This document shows, piece by piece, positions 23,613-33,061 of a DNA stretch of 64,000 nt. The stretch covers positions 838 to 64,837 of the forward strand of contig NZ_CDCE01000034.1 of NCBI RefSeq assembly GCF_000819805.1. Reading direction: 5' to 3'. This DNA is from Aeromonas diversa CDC 2478-85 (GTDB taxonomy: Bacteria; Pseudomonadota; Gammaproteobacteria; Enterobacterales; Aeromonadaceae). The notes under the pieces were generated by a model. That model was not told the origin of the DNA. It searched no databases and worked only from the letters and a program-made list of their open reading frames with translations. A program made the position numbers and the translations under genes. Every line of letters starts with the position of its first letter. The stretch's first letter is position 1.

Positions 23613-24872
23613 ATGACGATGACAAAACAACAACACCCCCTGCTGAGGCTTATCAACAGCACCAGCCTCATTAGCCAGATCCTGGTCGGTCTGGTCTTAG
23701 GTATCTTGCTCGCCTCCTTCGCCCCTGAACTGGCCAAGTCTGTCGGTCTGCTGGGTTCCCTCTTCGTCGGGGGTCTCAAGGCGGTAGCGCCCGTGCTGGT
23801 CTTCGTGCTGGTCATGTCGGCCATCATTGGCCACAAGCAGGGCCAGAAGAGCAACATGAAACCCATTCTGGTGCTCTATATTCTGGGTACCTTCTCCGCC
23901 GCGCTGGTGGCGGTGATCGCAAGCTTCCTCTTCCCCTCCAACCTCCATCTGGTGGCCAACAGTGCCGAGCTCTCCCCCCCGGGCGGGATCACCGAGGTGC
24001 TGCAGACCCTGCTCTTCAACGTGGTGACCAACCCGGTGAAGGCGCTGCTTGAGGCGAACTACATCGGGATCCTGGCCTGGGCCATCGCCCTGGGTATCGC
24101 CCTGCGTCACGCCAGTGAGAGCACCAAGGCGGTGATCATCGATCTCTCCCACGCCACGACCTGGATTGTGAAGGCCGTGATTCGCTGTGCCCCGCTGGGG
24201 ATCCTGGGGCTGGTCTCTTCCACCCTGGCTGAGACCGGTTTCGATGCCCTGTTCGGTTATGCCCAGTTGCTGGCGGTGCTGCTCGGCAGCATGCTGTTCA
24301 TCGCCTTGGTGGTGAACCCGCTCATCGTCTTCTTGAAGATCCGTCGCAACCCCTATCCGCTGGTATTCACCTGCCTGCGCGAGAGCGGCCTGACCGCCTT
24401 CTTTACCCGCAGCTCAGCGGCGAACATTCCGGTCAACATGACCCTGTGTGAGAAGCTGCGCCTGCCGGAGGATACCTATGCGGTCTCCATCCCCCTGGGT
24501 GCCACCATCAACATGGCCGGCGCTGCTATCACCATCACAGTGCTCAGCCTGGCCGCCGTGCACACGCTGGGGATCGAGGTGGATATTGCCACAGCCCTGC
24601 TGCTCTCTGTGGTCGCGACCGTGAGCGCCTGTGGTGCCTCAGGGGTTGCGGGTGGATCTCTGCTGCTGATCCCGCTGGCCTGTAGCCTGTTTGGGATTGG
24701 CAACGACATCGCCATGCAGGTAGTGGCGGTCGGCTTCATCATCGGTGTGCTGCAAGACTCCGCAGAGACTGCCTTGAACAGCTCCACCGATGTGCTCTTC
24801 ACCGCAGCCACCTGCATGGCCGAAGACAAGTCGCTGCTCGAGTCATCCACCGAGGTGGTGGGTGAGGCCTGA
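23613..24872 (+). CDS. sstT: Serine/threonine:sodium symporter SstT
   Basis: A 419-aa integral membrane transporter of the dicarboxylate/amino acid:cation symporter (DAACS) family that imports serine and threonine with Na+. It closely follows E. coli SstT along its length, including [14 protein letters not shown], the [18 protein letters not shown] hairpin, and [24 protein letters not shown] near the end. I chose ATG 23613 (MTMTKQQ), where similarity starts; ATGs at 23604 and 23619 are alternatives and no good ribosome-binding site decides. A separate DAACS gene follows at 25077. Confidence 0.93.
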   Translation: MTMTKQQHPLLRLINSTSLISQILVGLVLGILLASFAPELAKSVGLLGSLFVGGLKAVAPVLVFVLVMSAIIGHKQGQKSNMKPILVLYILGTFSAALVAVIASFLFPSNLHLVANSAELSPPGGITEVLQTLLFNVVTNPVKALLEANYIGILAWAIALGIALRHASESTKAVIIDLSHATTWIVKAVIRCAPLGILGLVSSTLAETGFDALFGYAQLLAVLLGSMLFIALVVNPLIVFLKIRRNPYPLVFTCLRESGLTAFFTRSSAANIPVNMTLCEKLRLPEDTYAVSIPLGATINMAGAAITITVLSLAAVHTLGIEVDIATALLLSVVATVSACGASGVAGGSLLLIPLACSLFGIGNDIAMQVVAVGFIIGVLQDSAETALNSSTDVLFTAATCMAEDKSLLESSTEVVGEA

Positions 24873-25076
24873 TGGCGGTCGAAAGACGCGATAACGATGC
24901 GAACGAATCTGTTTAAACTGTTCGTAAAATCAATAGCGCGTTTATTCGAAACCCTCCATTTTATTTAGCATTTAAATGTGCGATAAAGCACCGCTGCGGG
25001 GCGTTGGACAGGAGTTCAACGCCCTTGTCAGTCAATACATCTATTAATGTTAATAACAAGTAGCAAGGAACATCCT

Positions 25077-26321
25077 GTGTTATCAAAAGGGCTTGTTAAG
25101 AATATCGGCTTCCAGGTAATGGTCGCCATGGTGCTGGGGGCCGCCGTGGGGGCGGCGATGGGGGAGCAGGCGACACTCTTTGCCCCCCTGGGTAACCTCT
25201 TCATTCAGCTCATCAAGATGCTGGTGATCCCCTTGGTGGCGGTCGCCATCATCTCGGGAGCGGCGAACTTGGGTGCCAGCCCGGCGGCAGGCAAGATCGG
25301 AGCCACTACCCTGGCCTTCTTCCTCATCACCTCGGCCTTGGCCGTGCTGCTGGCGCTGGTGATGGGGCAGCTGTTCCAGCCGGGGGTGGGCGTCGATCTC
25401 TCCAGCGTCGAGGGCATGTTCTCGGCCGAGTATGCCGATAAAGGCGTGCTGCCCGATGCGGTCAGTACCCTGCTGGGCATGATCCCGACCAACGTCTTTG
25501 AGTCGCTGACCCAGGCCAACATTCTGCAGATCCTGGTCTTCTGCCTCTTCCTCGGGATTGCCATCGCCAAGCAGCCGCGTGAGAAGTCCAAGCCGCTCAT
25601 CGACGGGATGAACACCCTGGTCGATGCCTTCGTCTGGATGATCAACAAGGTGATGCTGATAGCTCCACTCGGGGTCTTTGGCCTGATGGCCGATGCCATC
25701 GGTACCTATGGCTTTGACGTGCTGACCATCGTCATGAAGCTGTTTGTGGTCTACGTGGCGGCCATCCTTGTCTATGGCTTCGTGGTCTATCCGGCGCTGG
25801 TGGCCCTGCTCTCGGATACCCCTGTCATGCGCTACATCAGCGCCATGAAGAAGGCCCAGGTCGTGGCCTTCTCCACCGCCTCCTCAATGGCGACCCTGCC
25901 GGTCACCATGGAAGTGGTCGAGAAGGAGTTGAAGGTGACCAATGCTACCGCCGCATTCGTGCTGCCCCTTGGCGCCACCATCAACATGAGCGGTAACGCC
26001 ATTTACTACGGTCTGGTCGCCATCTTCTTCGCTCAGGTGTTCCAAATCGATCTGAGCATGGGGGCCTGGGCGGCCATCATCATTACCTCCACTCTGGGGG
26101 CGATCGGTCAGGCTGGCGTGCCGGGCCCGACCTTCCTGGTGGTGGCCGTGCTGCTGGCTGCGGGGATCCCCATCGAGGGTCTGCCCCTGCTGTTTGCTCT
26201 CGACCGTATCTTCGACATGGTGCGCACCGCACTCAACATCACGGGTGACGCAGCCTGCGCCGTGATCGTCGACAAGTACAGTCCGGAGTTTGATCCCAAT
26301 CGCTGGAACAAGGCGGCATAA
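25077..26321 (+). CDS. Dicarboxylate/amino acid:cation symporter
   Basis: A 414-aa DAACS-family membrane transporter, distinct from SstT. It has eight predicted helices, the serine-rich hairpin STASSMATLP, and the cation-binding [16 protein letters not shown] and NITGDAACAVIVDK motifs. It probably takes up glutamate, aspartate or C4-dicarboxylates with Na+ or H+; the sequence does not settle which. I start at GTG 25077 because AAGGA lies 7 nt upstream; an ATG at 25047 would add ten residues without a good site. A terminator follows 4 bp after the stop. Confidence 0.9.
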   Translation: MLSKGLVKNIGFQVMVAMVLGAAVGAAMGEQATLFAPLGNLFIQLIKMLVIPLVAVAIISGAANLGASPAAGKIGATTLAFFLITSALAVLLALVMGQLFQPGVGVDLSSVEGMFSAEYADKGVLPDAVSTLLGMIPTNVFESLTQANILQILVFCLFLGIAIAKQPREKSKPLIDGMNTLVDAFVWMINKVMLIAPLGVFGLMADAIGTYGFDVLTIVMKLFVVYVAAILVYGFVVYPALVALLSDTPVMRYISAMKKAQVVAFSTASSMATLPVTMEVVEKELKVTNATAAFVLPLGATINMSGNAIYYGLVAIFFAQVFQIDLSMGAWAAIIITSTLGAIGQAGVPGPTFLVVAVLLAAGIPIEGLPLLFALDRIFDMVRTALNITGDAACAVIVDKYSPEFDPNRWNKAA

Positions 26322-26325
26322 CAGA

Positions 26326-26352
26326 GAAGGGGCCTGATGGCCCCTTCTTCTA
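26326..26352. terminator. Bidirectional terminator between the symporter and liuR
   Basis: Stem GAAGGGGCC / GGCCCCTTC with a TGAT loop and flanking T/A runs. It also overlaps the last codon of the minus-strand MerR gene, so the two convergent genes share it. Confidence 0.85.
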
Positions 26353-26754
26353 TTTCGGCTCCGGCTCTTCACCGAGTGCCGTCAGCGCGCTCTTGCAGCG
26401 CTGCTCGGCCGCCTCCAGATCTTGCAATACCTGCCGGATATCCTCCATCTGTTGACGCAGGCCAACGCGATGGCTCTCTATCATGGTGAGCATGGTCGTG
26501 AGCTGGGTGCGGCTGCTCTTGTCGGTCTCGTAGAGATCGAGCAGGGCACGTATCTCGGCCAGGCTGAAGCCCAAACGCTTGCCGCGCAAGGTCAGCTTGA
26601 GTCTAACCCTGTCCTGACGGCTGTAGATGCGGCTCTGGCCGCGCCGGGTTGGCTGCAATAACCCCTGATCTTCGTAGAAGCGAATGCTGCGGGTGGTGAT
26701 ATCAAACTCCCGTGCCAGCTCGCTGATGGTGTAGCTCTCTTCCTTCTTTCCCAT
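26350..26754 (-). CDS. liuR: MerR-family regulator, LiuR-like
   Basis: A 134-aa MerR-type regulator. YTISELAREFDITTRSIRFYEDQGLLQPTRRG is the N-terminal winged helix-turn-helix, followed by a long coiled-coil helix (about 80-120). The match to LiuR, which controls branched-chain amino acid and fatty-acid catabolism in gammaproteobacteria, is good by eye. No metal-binding Cys pattern is seen. It is divergent from the thiolase gene at 26875, and the 120 bp between them would hold the operator; I could not pick out a clear palindrome. The liu operon proper is not in this window. Confidence 0.8.
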   Translation of the reverse strand: MGKKEESYTISELAREFDITTRSIRFYEDQGLLQPTRRGQSRIYSRQDRVRLKLTLRGKRLGFSLAEIRALLDLYETDKSSRTQLTTMLTMIESHRVGLRQQMEDIRQVLQDLEAAEQRCKSALTALGEEPEPK

Positions 26755-26874
26755 GATGTTCGCGGTGTGTCAATTTTGCATGGCACCTTACCGAAACTGA
26801 CATGCTGGCGCAACCGCTTGTCTGGCAAGGGATTAATGGTAATGTTGTGAGAATGTAAACATGGAGGTGCAAAC

Positions 26875-28041
26875 ATGGAAGTGGTGATCGTTGCGGCCCG
26901 TCGTACACCGATGGGCAGCTTTATGGGGGCCTTGTCGGCCCTCAGTGCTCCCGAGTTGGGGGCTGCCGTGGTGCGGGCGCTGCTCGAGCAGTGTGGCTTG
27001 CGCGCCGATGCCGTCGATGAGCTCTATGCCGGCAATGTGCTCTCGGCGGGACTGGGTCAGGCTCCTGCCCGTCAGATGGCCCTGTTGGGCGGGCTAGCCG
27101 AGAGCGTGCCTTGTACCACCATCAACAAGGTGTGTGGCTCGGGGATGAAAAGCGTCATGGTGGCAGCCGATCAGATCCGTCTCGGCGAGAGCCGGATTGC
27201 CCTTGCCGGTGGCATGGAAAGCATGAGCCGTGCCCCTTATCTCATCGACAAGGCGCGCTCCGGTCTTCGCATGGGTCATCAGAGCCTGCTCGATCATCTC
27301 TTTCTCGACGGACTGCAGGATGCCTATGAGGGGCACCTGATGGGACACTATGCCCAGCGAGTGGCCGATGAGCAGAACATGGGGCGTGCCGAGATGGACG
27401 AGTATGCCATCGCCTCACTGACGCGGGCTCGTCAGGCCATCGAAGAGGGGGCGTTTGCCTCTGAGTGGGTCAGGGTCACCGACGACAAGGGCGTGACCCT
27501 GCTCGAGGTGGACGAACAACCCGGCAAGGCCAAGCCGGAGAAGATCCCCCATCTCAAGCCCGCATTCGGGGCCGGTGGGACCATCACGGCGGCCAATGCC
27601 AGCTCGATTTCCGACGGTGCGGCGGGGCTGCTTCTGATGAGCCGGGATGAGGCAAAGCGCCGGGGTCTGCCTGTGCTGGCGAAGATTTGTGGTTACTGCA
27701 CCCATGCTGCCGCGCCGGCTGCGTTCACGACAGCACCCATCGGTGCCATGGCCAGACTGCTCGAACAACTGGGATGGCGCAGTCACGACGTGGATCTGTT
27801 TGAAATCAACGAGGCCTTTGCCATGGTGCCCATGCTGGCCATGAAGGCGATGGATCTCACCCATGACAGGGTCAACGTGCATGGGGGAGCCTGTGCACTA
27901 GGTCATCCCCTGGGAGCGAGCGGGGCGCGGATCCTAGTGACCCTGATCCATGCCCTGCATCGCCGGGGTGCTCGCCGCGGTGTGGCATCACTCTGTATCG
28001 GTGGCGGTGAGGCGACGGCGCTGGCGGTTGAGCTGCTCTAG
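26875..28041 (+). CDS. Acetyl-CoA acyltransferase (thiolase)
   Basis: A 388-aa thiolase II-type enzyme. The nucleophile C87 is in TTINKVCGSGMKSVM, the NEAFA loop lies near residue 308, and the C-terminal His/Cys pair is in ALGHPLGASGAR and SLCIGGGEATA. It condenses or cleaves acetoacetyl-CoA or longer 3-ketoacyl-CoA. Start ATG 26875 behind TGGAGGTG. Its location opposite the LiuR-like regulator suggests a role in isoleucine/leucine or fatty-acid breakdown. Its stop overlaps the 3' end of the convergent EAL-HDOD gene by 4 nt. Confidence 0.92.
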   Translation: MEVVIVAARRTPMGSFMGALSALSAPELGAAVVRALLEQCGLRADAVDELYAGNVLSAGLGQAPARQMALLGGLAESVPCTTINKVCGSGMKSVMVAADQIRLGESRIALAGGMESMSRAPYLIDKARSGLRMGHQSLLDHLFLDGLQDAYEGHLMGHYAQRVADEQNMGRAEMDEYAIASLTRARQAIEEGAFASEWVRVTDDKGVTLLEVDEQPGKAKPEKIPHLKPAFGAGGTITAANASSISDGAAGLLLMSRDEAKRRGLPVLAKICGYCTHAAAPAAFTTAPIGAMARLLEQLGWRSHDVDLFEINEAFAMVPMLAMKAMDLTHDRVNVHGGACALGHPLGASGARILVTLIHALHRRGARRGVASLCIGGGEATALAVELL

Positions 28042-29246
28042 TCGGGGGCCATCAACTGACTGACCCAGATGGTCGAGGTGAGATAGTTCTGGGAGAGAGT
28101 TTCATCGCTCATCCGCAGGGTGGTGGCATAGCGAGCCTGAGCAGGCCAATCGGCCTGCTCACACGCCTCGGCGGTCTGCAGATAGATGCCAAGCGGCCCC
28201 TGACGCTCCAGCAAGGCGGCTTTGATCGCTGGAGCGAGCGGGATTGACTCCAGCAGGCTGACCATGGGCTGCTCCATCAACACATCGAGCAACGAAAATA
28301 GCCCCGCCATGAAGGCTTCCGAGGTGCCCGTCTGGCCTTGGCTCTCGGCCAACAGTTCACAGAAACGAGCCCGGATAAGGGACATCTGATAGAGCTCGTC
28401 ACTCTTACCCACCCCCGCATTACCGGCCGCCACCAGCGCTACGAAACGGCGCAGTTGGGCGTTCCCCAGGTAGATGGCCGCCTGCCTGAATGAGGAGATG
28501 GCACCGGCACCTCGCTTGAGGTAATTCACATAACGCAGCAGTTTGAGCGAGAGAGATATGTCCTGACTGAGCAGTCGCTCGACCCGGTTGAGGTCGATTT
28601 CTGGCTGGTTGACCGCGTGCAACAGCTGCATGACCACCAGCTGTGAGGGCTTGAGGCTGGCACGTTTGACCAGTTCGGGGCGGCTGAAGAAGTAACCCTG
28701 AAACAGGGAGATGCCTGCCGCCTTGGCCCGTTCGAACTCTTCCTGGGTTTCGACCTTCTCGGCCAGGTAGGTGAGTGCAAGGTGGCGGTGTTGGTGGATG
28801 AAGCGGCGGATCTGCAGCATGGAGGTGGAGCGCAGATCAAACTTGATGAGTTCGATATAGGGCAGGAATGGCTCCCAGCCCGGATCCAGGGTGAAGTCAT
28901 CAAGGGCAAGATGGTAGCCGAGTCCCTTGAGTTCGATCACCTTCTGCAACAAGGCCTCATCAGGGGCCGTATCTTCCAGGATCTCAATGATCACCTTGTC
29001 CTGCGGTAGACATTCGGCCAGTCCGGATAGCAGAAGCTCATGGGTAAAGTTGATCAGTCCCACCTTGCCAGCCAATAGCTGGTCAATGTTCTGATGCAGA
29101 AACTGCTCGACGACCAGCTGGGTCGTGGCCGTGCTGGACGAAATATCGGGAAAGACATTGCTGAGGCTGTCTCGAAACAGCAGTTCGTAGGCATGGGTGC
29201 GCTGCTGCGCATCGAGGATTGGCTGCCTGGCGACATAGGAGTACAT
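28038..29246 (-). CDS. Degenerate EAL-HDOD signalling protein
   Basis: A 402-aa YuxH-type protein. Residues 1-190 form an EAL-like domain (YELLFRDS, INFTHELL, IEILEDT, ALDDFTLD) in which the EAL and DDFG(N/T) metal motifs are altered, so it is probably not a phosphodiesterase. Residues 195-400 form an HDOD domain (helical, HD-like but lacking catalytic residues). Such proteins usually act in c-di-GMP, motility or virulence control by protein contacts. Start ATG 29246. It shares a 4-nt overlap with the convergent thiolase gene. Confidence 0.88.
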   Translation of the reverse strand: MYSYVARQPILDAQQRTHAYELLFRDSLSNVFPDISSSTATTQLVVEQFLHQNIDQLLAGKVGLINFTHELLLSGLAECLPQDKVIIEILEDTAPDEALLQKVIELKGLGYHLALDDFTLDPGWEPFLPYIELIKFDLRSTSMLQIRRFIHQHRHLALTYLAEKVETQEEFERAKAAGISLFQGYFFSRPELVKRASLKPSQLVVMQLLHAVNQPEIDLNRVERLLSQDISLSLKLLRYVNYLKRGAGAISSFRQAAIYLGNAQLRRFVALVAAGNAGVGKSDELYQMSLIRARFCELLAESQGQTGTSEAFMAGLFSLLDVLMEQPMVSLLESIPLAPAIKAALLERQGPLGIYLQTAEACEQADWPAQARYATTLRMSDETLSQNYLTSTIWVSQLMAPD

Positions 29247-29333
29247 GGTGCCTCCGCACTAAGAGTCACACAGATTGTATGGCGTAGCAGGGGAGTGTAC
29301 CAGCGCCCGACCGGGCGCTGGTATGAGGAGTGG

Positions 29334-30617
29334 TTAGAACCGATAGCTGGCCTGTACCCCGGCCAACCAGGCATCACCCTCGGAGTAGCCGTTGAAATCG
29401 GAGCGATAGGTCATCGGTTGACCATTGATCACCACCGGCTGGCTCAGGCTCTCATGCACGCTGACGCGTTTGCCGTCGATAAAGGTCAGACCCAGATCCA
29501 CCGTGAGGGCGTCACTGTAGCGATAACCGAGGCCGGCGCTATACCAGATGCGATCGGCATCGGGGATGGAGATGGTGCGGCGATCGGCCGGCACCGGGCT
29601 CTGATCGTAGGCCAGTCCCGACCGCAGTTGCCACTTGGGCGCCAGTTGATAGGTCATCCCGAGCGAGTAGCGCCAGCTGTCTTCCCAATGCTCCTCCTTG
29701 ATGGGCAGGGTGCCCAGGCGGTCGAGATTGGCAGTCAGAGATTCAAACTTGCTCCAGTCGGTCCAGCTGAGGCTACCGTGCAGGGCCAGGCTCTCATTCA
29801 ATGCGTGGTAGAAGGCCAGCTCGGAGGTCGCCGGCAGCGGCAGGACCAGGCTGCCTTCGTCGTTAATGGTGACAAATTTCCCCGGTGCGACCGGTTTGCT
29901 GACGGTGGCGTCACCCTTGAGCTTCAGATTGACCCCATTGCGATAGGAGAGACCAATGCGGGTCTGTTCGGTTGGCGTCAGCAAGATACCGGCATTCCAA
30001 CCCAGCTCGCTGCCATCGCCCTTGACGTGTTTGGCAATCACGCTCTGGCCGTTGGTCAGTGTGGTGGGATAGGTTCCACCCACTTCCCCCTCTCCCTGAA
30101 CGAGAGAGAGTCCGGCGCCGACAGAGAGCATATCGCTCAGGCGATAAGCCAGCGCCATACCAAGGTCCACGGTTCTGATGTCGGAGATGTTACCAAAATG
30201 GCCGGCATCATAGCCTTGGGGCATCTCGATCCCGAGCCCGTACTGAGAGGCGGCGGAGAGACCCAGGCTCAGGCGCTCGTTGATCGGGGTGACGAAATAG
30301 AGGTTCGGGATCCAGGCTGCATCGGCGATGTCGTCTGCGTTTGCACCCTTGGTACCGGTAATGTCCTGCACTTGGCCGCTGATGTTGACATCGGGGCGCA
30401 GGTAAATGACGCCGCCTGACACTGTGGGGGCGTTGAGGCGGGTGATGGCGCCGGCGTTACGCGCCAAGACGCTGGCATTGTCCGCGATGGCGGCTTCACC
30501 GGCGTAGGCGCGGCCGAGACCGGTGGCAGACTGCTCGGCCAACTGGTAGCCGGCTGCGTTGGCTTGGCTCGCCACCAAGGCAAGGGCAATCATCGACGGT
30601 TTGATATAAGTGCGCAT
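29334..30617 (-). CDS. FadL-family outer-membrane transport protein (copy A)
   Basis: A 427-aa beta-barrel porin for long-chain fatty acids or other hydrophobic compounds. It has a signal peptide (MRTYIKPSMIALALVASQANA), a mature start AGYQLAEQSATGLGRAYAGEA like the FadL plug, and ends in a C-terminal Phe (VQASYRF) for BAM recognition. I start at ATG 30617, where AGGGAGA lies 5 nt upstream. It is a tandem paralogue of the gene at 30857, with about 240 bp between them including a terminator, so they are probably separate transcripts. Confidence 0.92.
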   Translation of the reverse strand: MRTYIKPSMIALALVASQANAAGYQLAEQSATGLGRAYAGEAAIADNASVLARNAGAITRLNAPTVSGGVIYLRPDVNISGQVQDITGTKGANADDIADAAWIPNLYFVTPINERLSLGLSAASQYGLGIEMPQGYDAGHFGNISDIRTVDLGMALAYRLSDMLSVGAGLSLVQGEGEVGGTYPTTLTNGQSVIAKHVKGDGSELGWNAGILLTPTEQTRIGLSYRNGVNLKLKGDATVSKPVAPGKFVTINDEGSLVLPLPATSELAFYHALNESLALHGSLSWTDWSKFESLTANLDRLGTLPIKEEHWEDSWRYSLGMTYQLAPKWQLRSGLAYDQSPVPADRRTISIPDADRIWYSAGLGYRYSDALTVDLGLTFIDGKRVSVHESLSQPVVINGQPMTYRSDFNGYSEGDAWLAGVQASYRF

Positions 30618-30814
30618 AGCTCTCCCTGACATTTCTATTGTGGTTTTTATTGCGGCGGGATTTTATCTGGTCTGACAAGTATCGCAACAAAAACGGTGAG
30701 GAGGCTCACAAAACAGTAGCAACTGCTGCTCAGTGCATGCTTAACAGTTTGATAAAAAAGAAAAAGAGAACACTTGTGCGCTACATGTGTACGCCGAAAT
30801 CGGGATCTCGTGCA

Positions 30815-30840
30815 TAAAAAAGGCGCCCCTAAGGGCGCCT
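30815..30840 (-). terminator. Rho-independent terminator of FadL copy B
   Basis: Stem AGGCGCCC / GGGCGCCT with AAAAAA at its left side, i.e. a T-tract on the minus strand. It lies 17 bp after the 3' end of the FadL copy B gene. Confidence 0.85.
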
Positions 30841-30856
30841 CGATAAAGTCATGAAA

Positions 30857-32161
30857 TTAGAATTTCATGTTGAATTGGGCCGACGCAATAAAGGCGTTGC
30901 CGTGGGAGGTGCCTTTCCAGCGCAGGGACTGATCTTCATGAGAGACGAGCCCTTCGTTGACGTCCACTTCCTTACCATCCAGATACGCCATGCCGAAGTC
31001 GACACTCATATCCTGATCGATATGGTAGGTGGCACCGGCGCTGTACCAGAGACGATCGGAGTCGGGGATACTCAGGCTGCGGTATTCGGGTTCGATCGGG
31101 CTGTTGTCGTAGGCAAAGCCGACGCGGGCTTCCCAGCTCGGGTTGAGATACCAGGTGCCACCGATGGCGTAGCGCATGGAGTCTTTAAACTTCTCAGGCT
31201 TGTTGAGGCATACGCCGACACCGTCACTGCTGACGCAACTGTCGCTGGTGGCCTTCAGCTCCTGGAAGGCGTTCCAGTCGGTCCAGTTGACGGAGTAGTG
31301 CACTGCGAACTGGGGGTTGAGGCGATGGTAGCCGGCAAACTCGGCCTGAGCCGGCAGCTCCATATTCAGCTCGCCGTCGACGGTTTTACCCGGCTTGCCA
31401 GCGGCGATGGTCGAGAGACCCTTATAGTCCCCCTTAAACTTGATATTGACCTGAGAGCGATAGGTCAGGGCCAGGCGGTTATCCTGGTTGAATTCGTAGA
31501 GGGCGCCCACGTTCCAGCCATGGCCCCAGTCATCACCCTTCATATGGCTGATGTTGGTGTCGGCAGAGATCGGCATTCCGGTTTTCTGAGAGAGTACCGG
31601 GGCGAGTACACCGGCAAAGCGGTTGAGTTCTGCCTTGGCGTACACGAGGTTGATGCCGGCACCGAGGCTAAAGCCCGGCGCGACGCGGTAGGCCAGGTTG
31701 GGGTTGATATTGAAAGTCAGCAGCTCGGTGTTGCCTGCGGCAGAGCCGGCATGGTAAGCCTCCGGGTATTCGGTAGAGAGGCCATAGTTGGAGAACATGG
31801 CGATACCCCAGGCCAGATCCTCTTTGAGGGGCTGGATAAAGTAGGCCGCCGGCACAAAGGCGTCCGGAGCAATGCCTTTCTCGCTTGCGGGGATCACACC
31901 GTTGATCTTGCCCTCAACGTCCACATCAGGATGGATATAGGTACCCGAGACGGAGACCGCCATTTTGTCAAACATGGTCATGGCTGCCGGGTTACGGGAC
32001 AGAACGGAGGCATTATCGGCCACCGCAGCCTCACCGGCGTAGGCGCGGCCAAGGCCAGAAGCAGAGTGCTCGTTAAGCTGGAACGCGGCCGAATGGGCCT
32101 GGGTGCTGGCCAGGGCGACGGCGGCGGCCAGCAGGCTCTTCTTGAAGGAGGCATTAGTCAT
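30857..32161 (-). CDS. FadL-family outer-membrane transport protein (copy B)
   Basis: A 434-aa FadL-family barrel. Signal peptide MTNASFKKSLLAAAVALASTQAHS, then AAFQLNEHSASGLGRAYAGEA and the FadL-typical SVLSRNPAAMT; it ends QFNMKF with a terminal Phe. It contains two Cys in a loop (SDSCVSSDGVGVCLN) likely to form a disulphide, as in E. coli FadL extracellular loops. Start ATG 32161. It has its own terminator. The pair suggests different substrate ranges or regulation, which the sequence does not reveal. Confidence 0.93.
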   Translation of the reverse strand: MTNASFKKSLLAAAVALASTQAHSAAFQLNEHSASGLGRAYAGEAAVADNASVLSRNPAAMTMFDKMAVSVSGTYIHPDVDVEGKINGVIPASEKGIAPDAFVPAAYFIQPLKEDLAWGIAMFSNYGLSTEYPEAYHAGSAAGNTELLTFNINPNLAYRVAPGFSLGAGINLVYAKAELNRFAGVLAPVLSQKTGMPISADTNISHMKGDDWGHGWNVGALYEFNQDNRLALTYRSQVNIKFKGDYKGLSTIAAGKPGKTVDGELNMELPAQAEFAGYHRLNPQFAVHYSVNWTDWNAFQELKATSDSCVSSDGVGVCLNKPEKFKDSMRYAIGGTWYLNPSWEARVGFAYDNSPIEPEYRSLSIPDSDRLWYSAGATYHIDQDMSVDFGMAYLDGKEVDVNEGLVSHEDQSLRWKGTSHGNAFIASAQFNMKF

Positions 32162-32457
32162 GTTCGTCTCTCTTGGTTTTGATCTTTTCAGGCGATGAGG
32201 GGCCTGTGCAGCTCAGATGGCGGCATGATCTTAGTTTTTTAGCTTCATATCCCATTGAATACCGGCATGATTCTAATGATCTGGTAGGAGGTAAGAAATC
32301 AGACCAGTAGTGGGAGAATACACAAGAGATAACGAACTGTTAACACTTTGTTTTCGTGGTGGGTGTTTACTGAGCAAATTGTCGATCTGCTGCACAGAAG
32401 CAGCGCGCTGGCCGGGCGTTGGCGCTAAAAAAGGGGCGACCAGTGGCGCCCCAATTC
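32162..32457. other. Region between FadL copy B and sulA
   Basis: No supported gene. It should contain the FadL copy B promoter and the sulA 3' region. I see no clear FadR site by eye. Confidence 0.4.
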
Positions 32458-32895
32458 TCAGTGATTTTGAAAAATATCTTGCCCAAACGGAGAAGCAAAG
32501 CGGGGAGCAAAGATCTGCATCAGGGTGCCTGTGGCCTGGCGTGAGCGATCCAGGCGTTGAAAATCGAGGTTGATGTCTTCGGGCAACCAGCCTAATACGG
32601 CGCTGAAGCAGCCGTTGCCGAGGCTCTTTTCCAAGATGACCTGCCAATTTTTTATCCGGCTGCGTGGGAGGTGCAGGACGCGGGTTGGGTCAATGCCTTT
32701 CGACTTCAGGTCGGCGCTATTGGGGGCACCGGGTGGCGCCAGCAACAGGATCCATCCGGTATGTAACTGGGTGCGTTTGAGCAAGTCCGCGATATCGGCT
32801 TGCTCTGTGGGAGAGACCTGGCGCTGGCAACGTCCGCTAAGGGGCCAGCGCTGTAGTGCATTGAAGAGGGGACGGGTAGCTGCAAACTGGGTCAT
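32458..32895 (-). CDS. sulA: SOS cell-division inhibitor SulA
   Basis: A 145-aa protein with the SulA/RecA-like fold pattern: TGWILLLAPPGAPN, LKSKGIDPTRVLHLPRSRIKNW and FSAVLGWLPEDIN match the family core. SulA blocks FtsZ polymerisation during DNA damage and is later degraded by Lon. Start ATG 32895. Two LexA-like boxes (a perfect one at 32920-32935 and a weaker one at 32903-32918) lie just upstream, which strongly supports the call. It is a single gene. Confidence 0.92.
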   Translation of the reverse strand: MTQFAATRPLFNALQRWPLSGRCQRQVSPTEQADIADLLKRTQLHTGWILLLAPPGAPNSADLKSKGIDPTRVLHLPRSRIKNWQVILEKSLGNGCFSAVLGWLPEDINLDFQRLDRSRQATGTLMQIFAPRFASPFGQDIFQNH

Positions 32896-32902
32896 ATCTC
32901 AC

Positions 32903-32918
32903 CTGTATATAAAAACAA
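32903..32918. promoter_or_regulatory. Second, degenerate LexA-like box upstream of sulA
   Basis: CTGTATATAAAAACAA keeps CTGT-N8-ACA but lacks the last consensus G. It is one base from the perfect box and nearer the start codon. It may give cooperative repression. Confidence 0.5.
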
Positions 32919-32919
32919 G

Positions 32920-32935
32920 CTGTATGTGCATACAG
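32920..32935. promoter_or_regulatory. LexA box upstream of sulA
   Basis: CTGTATGTGCATACAG is a perfect palindromic CTGT-N8-ACAG SOS box, 25 bp before the sulA start codon. It predicts repression by LexA and induction after DNA damage. Confidence 0.93.
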
Positions 32936-33061
32936 TAGTTCGTCCTTTCGCTTCGATCAACCTCTATTGCTAAAAATGTGAGCGCTGTGGGATGAGCGGC
33001 TTGCTGCTACCGCCGAGAGTGTCCATGGTTATAGACGCATGTAACGCCAGGAGGGGCCATC

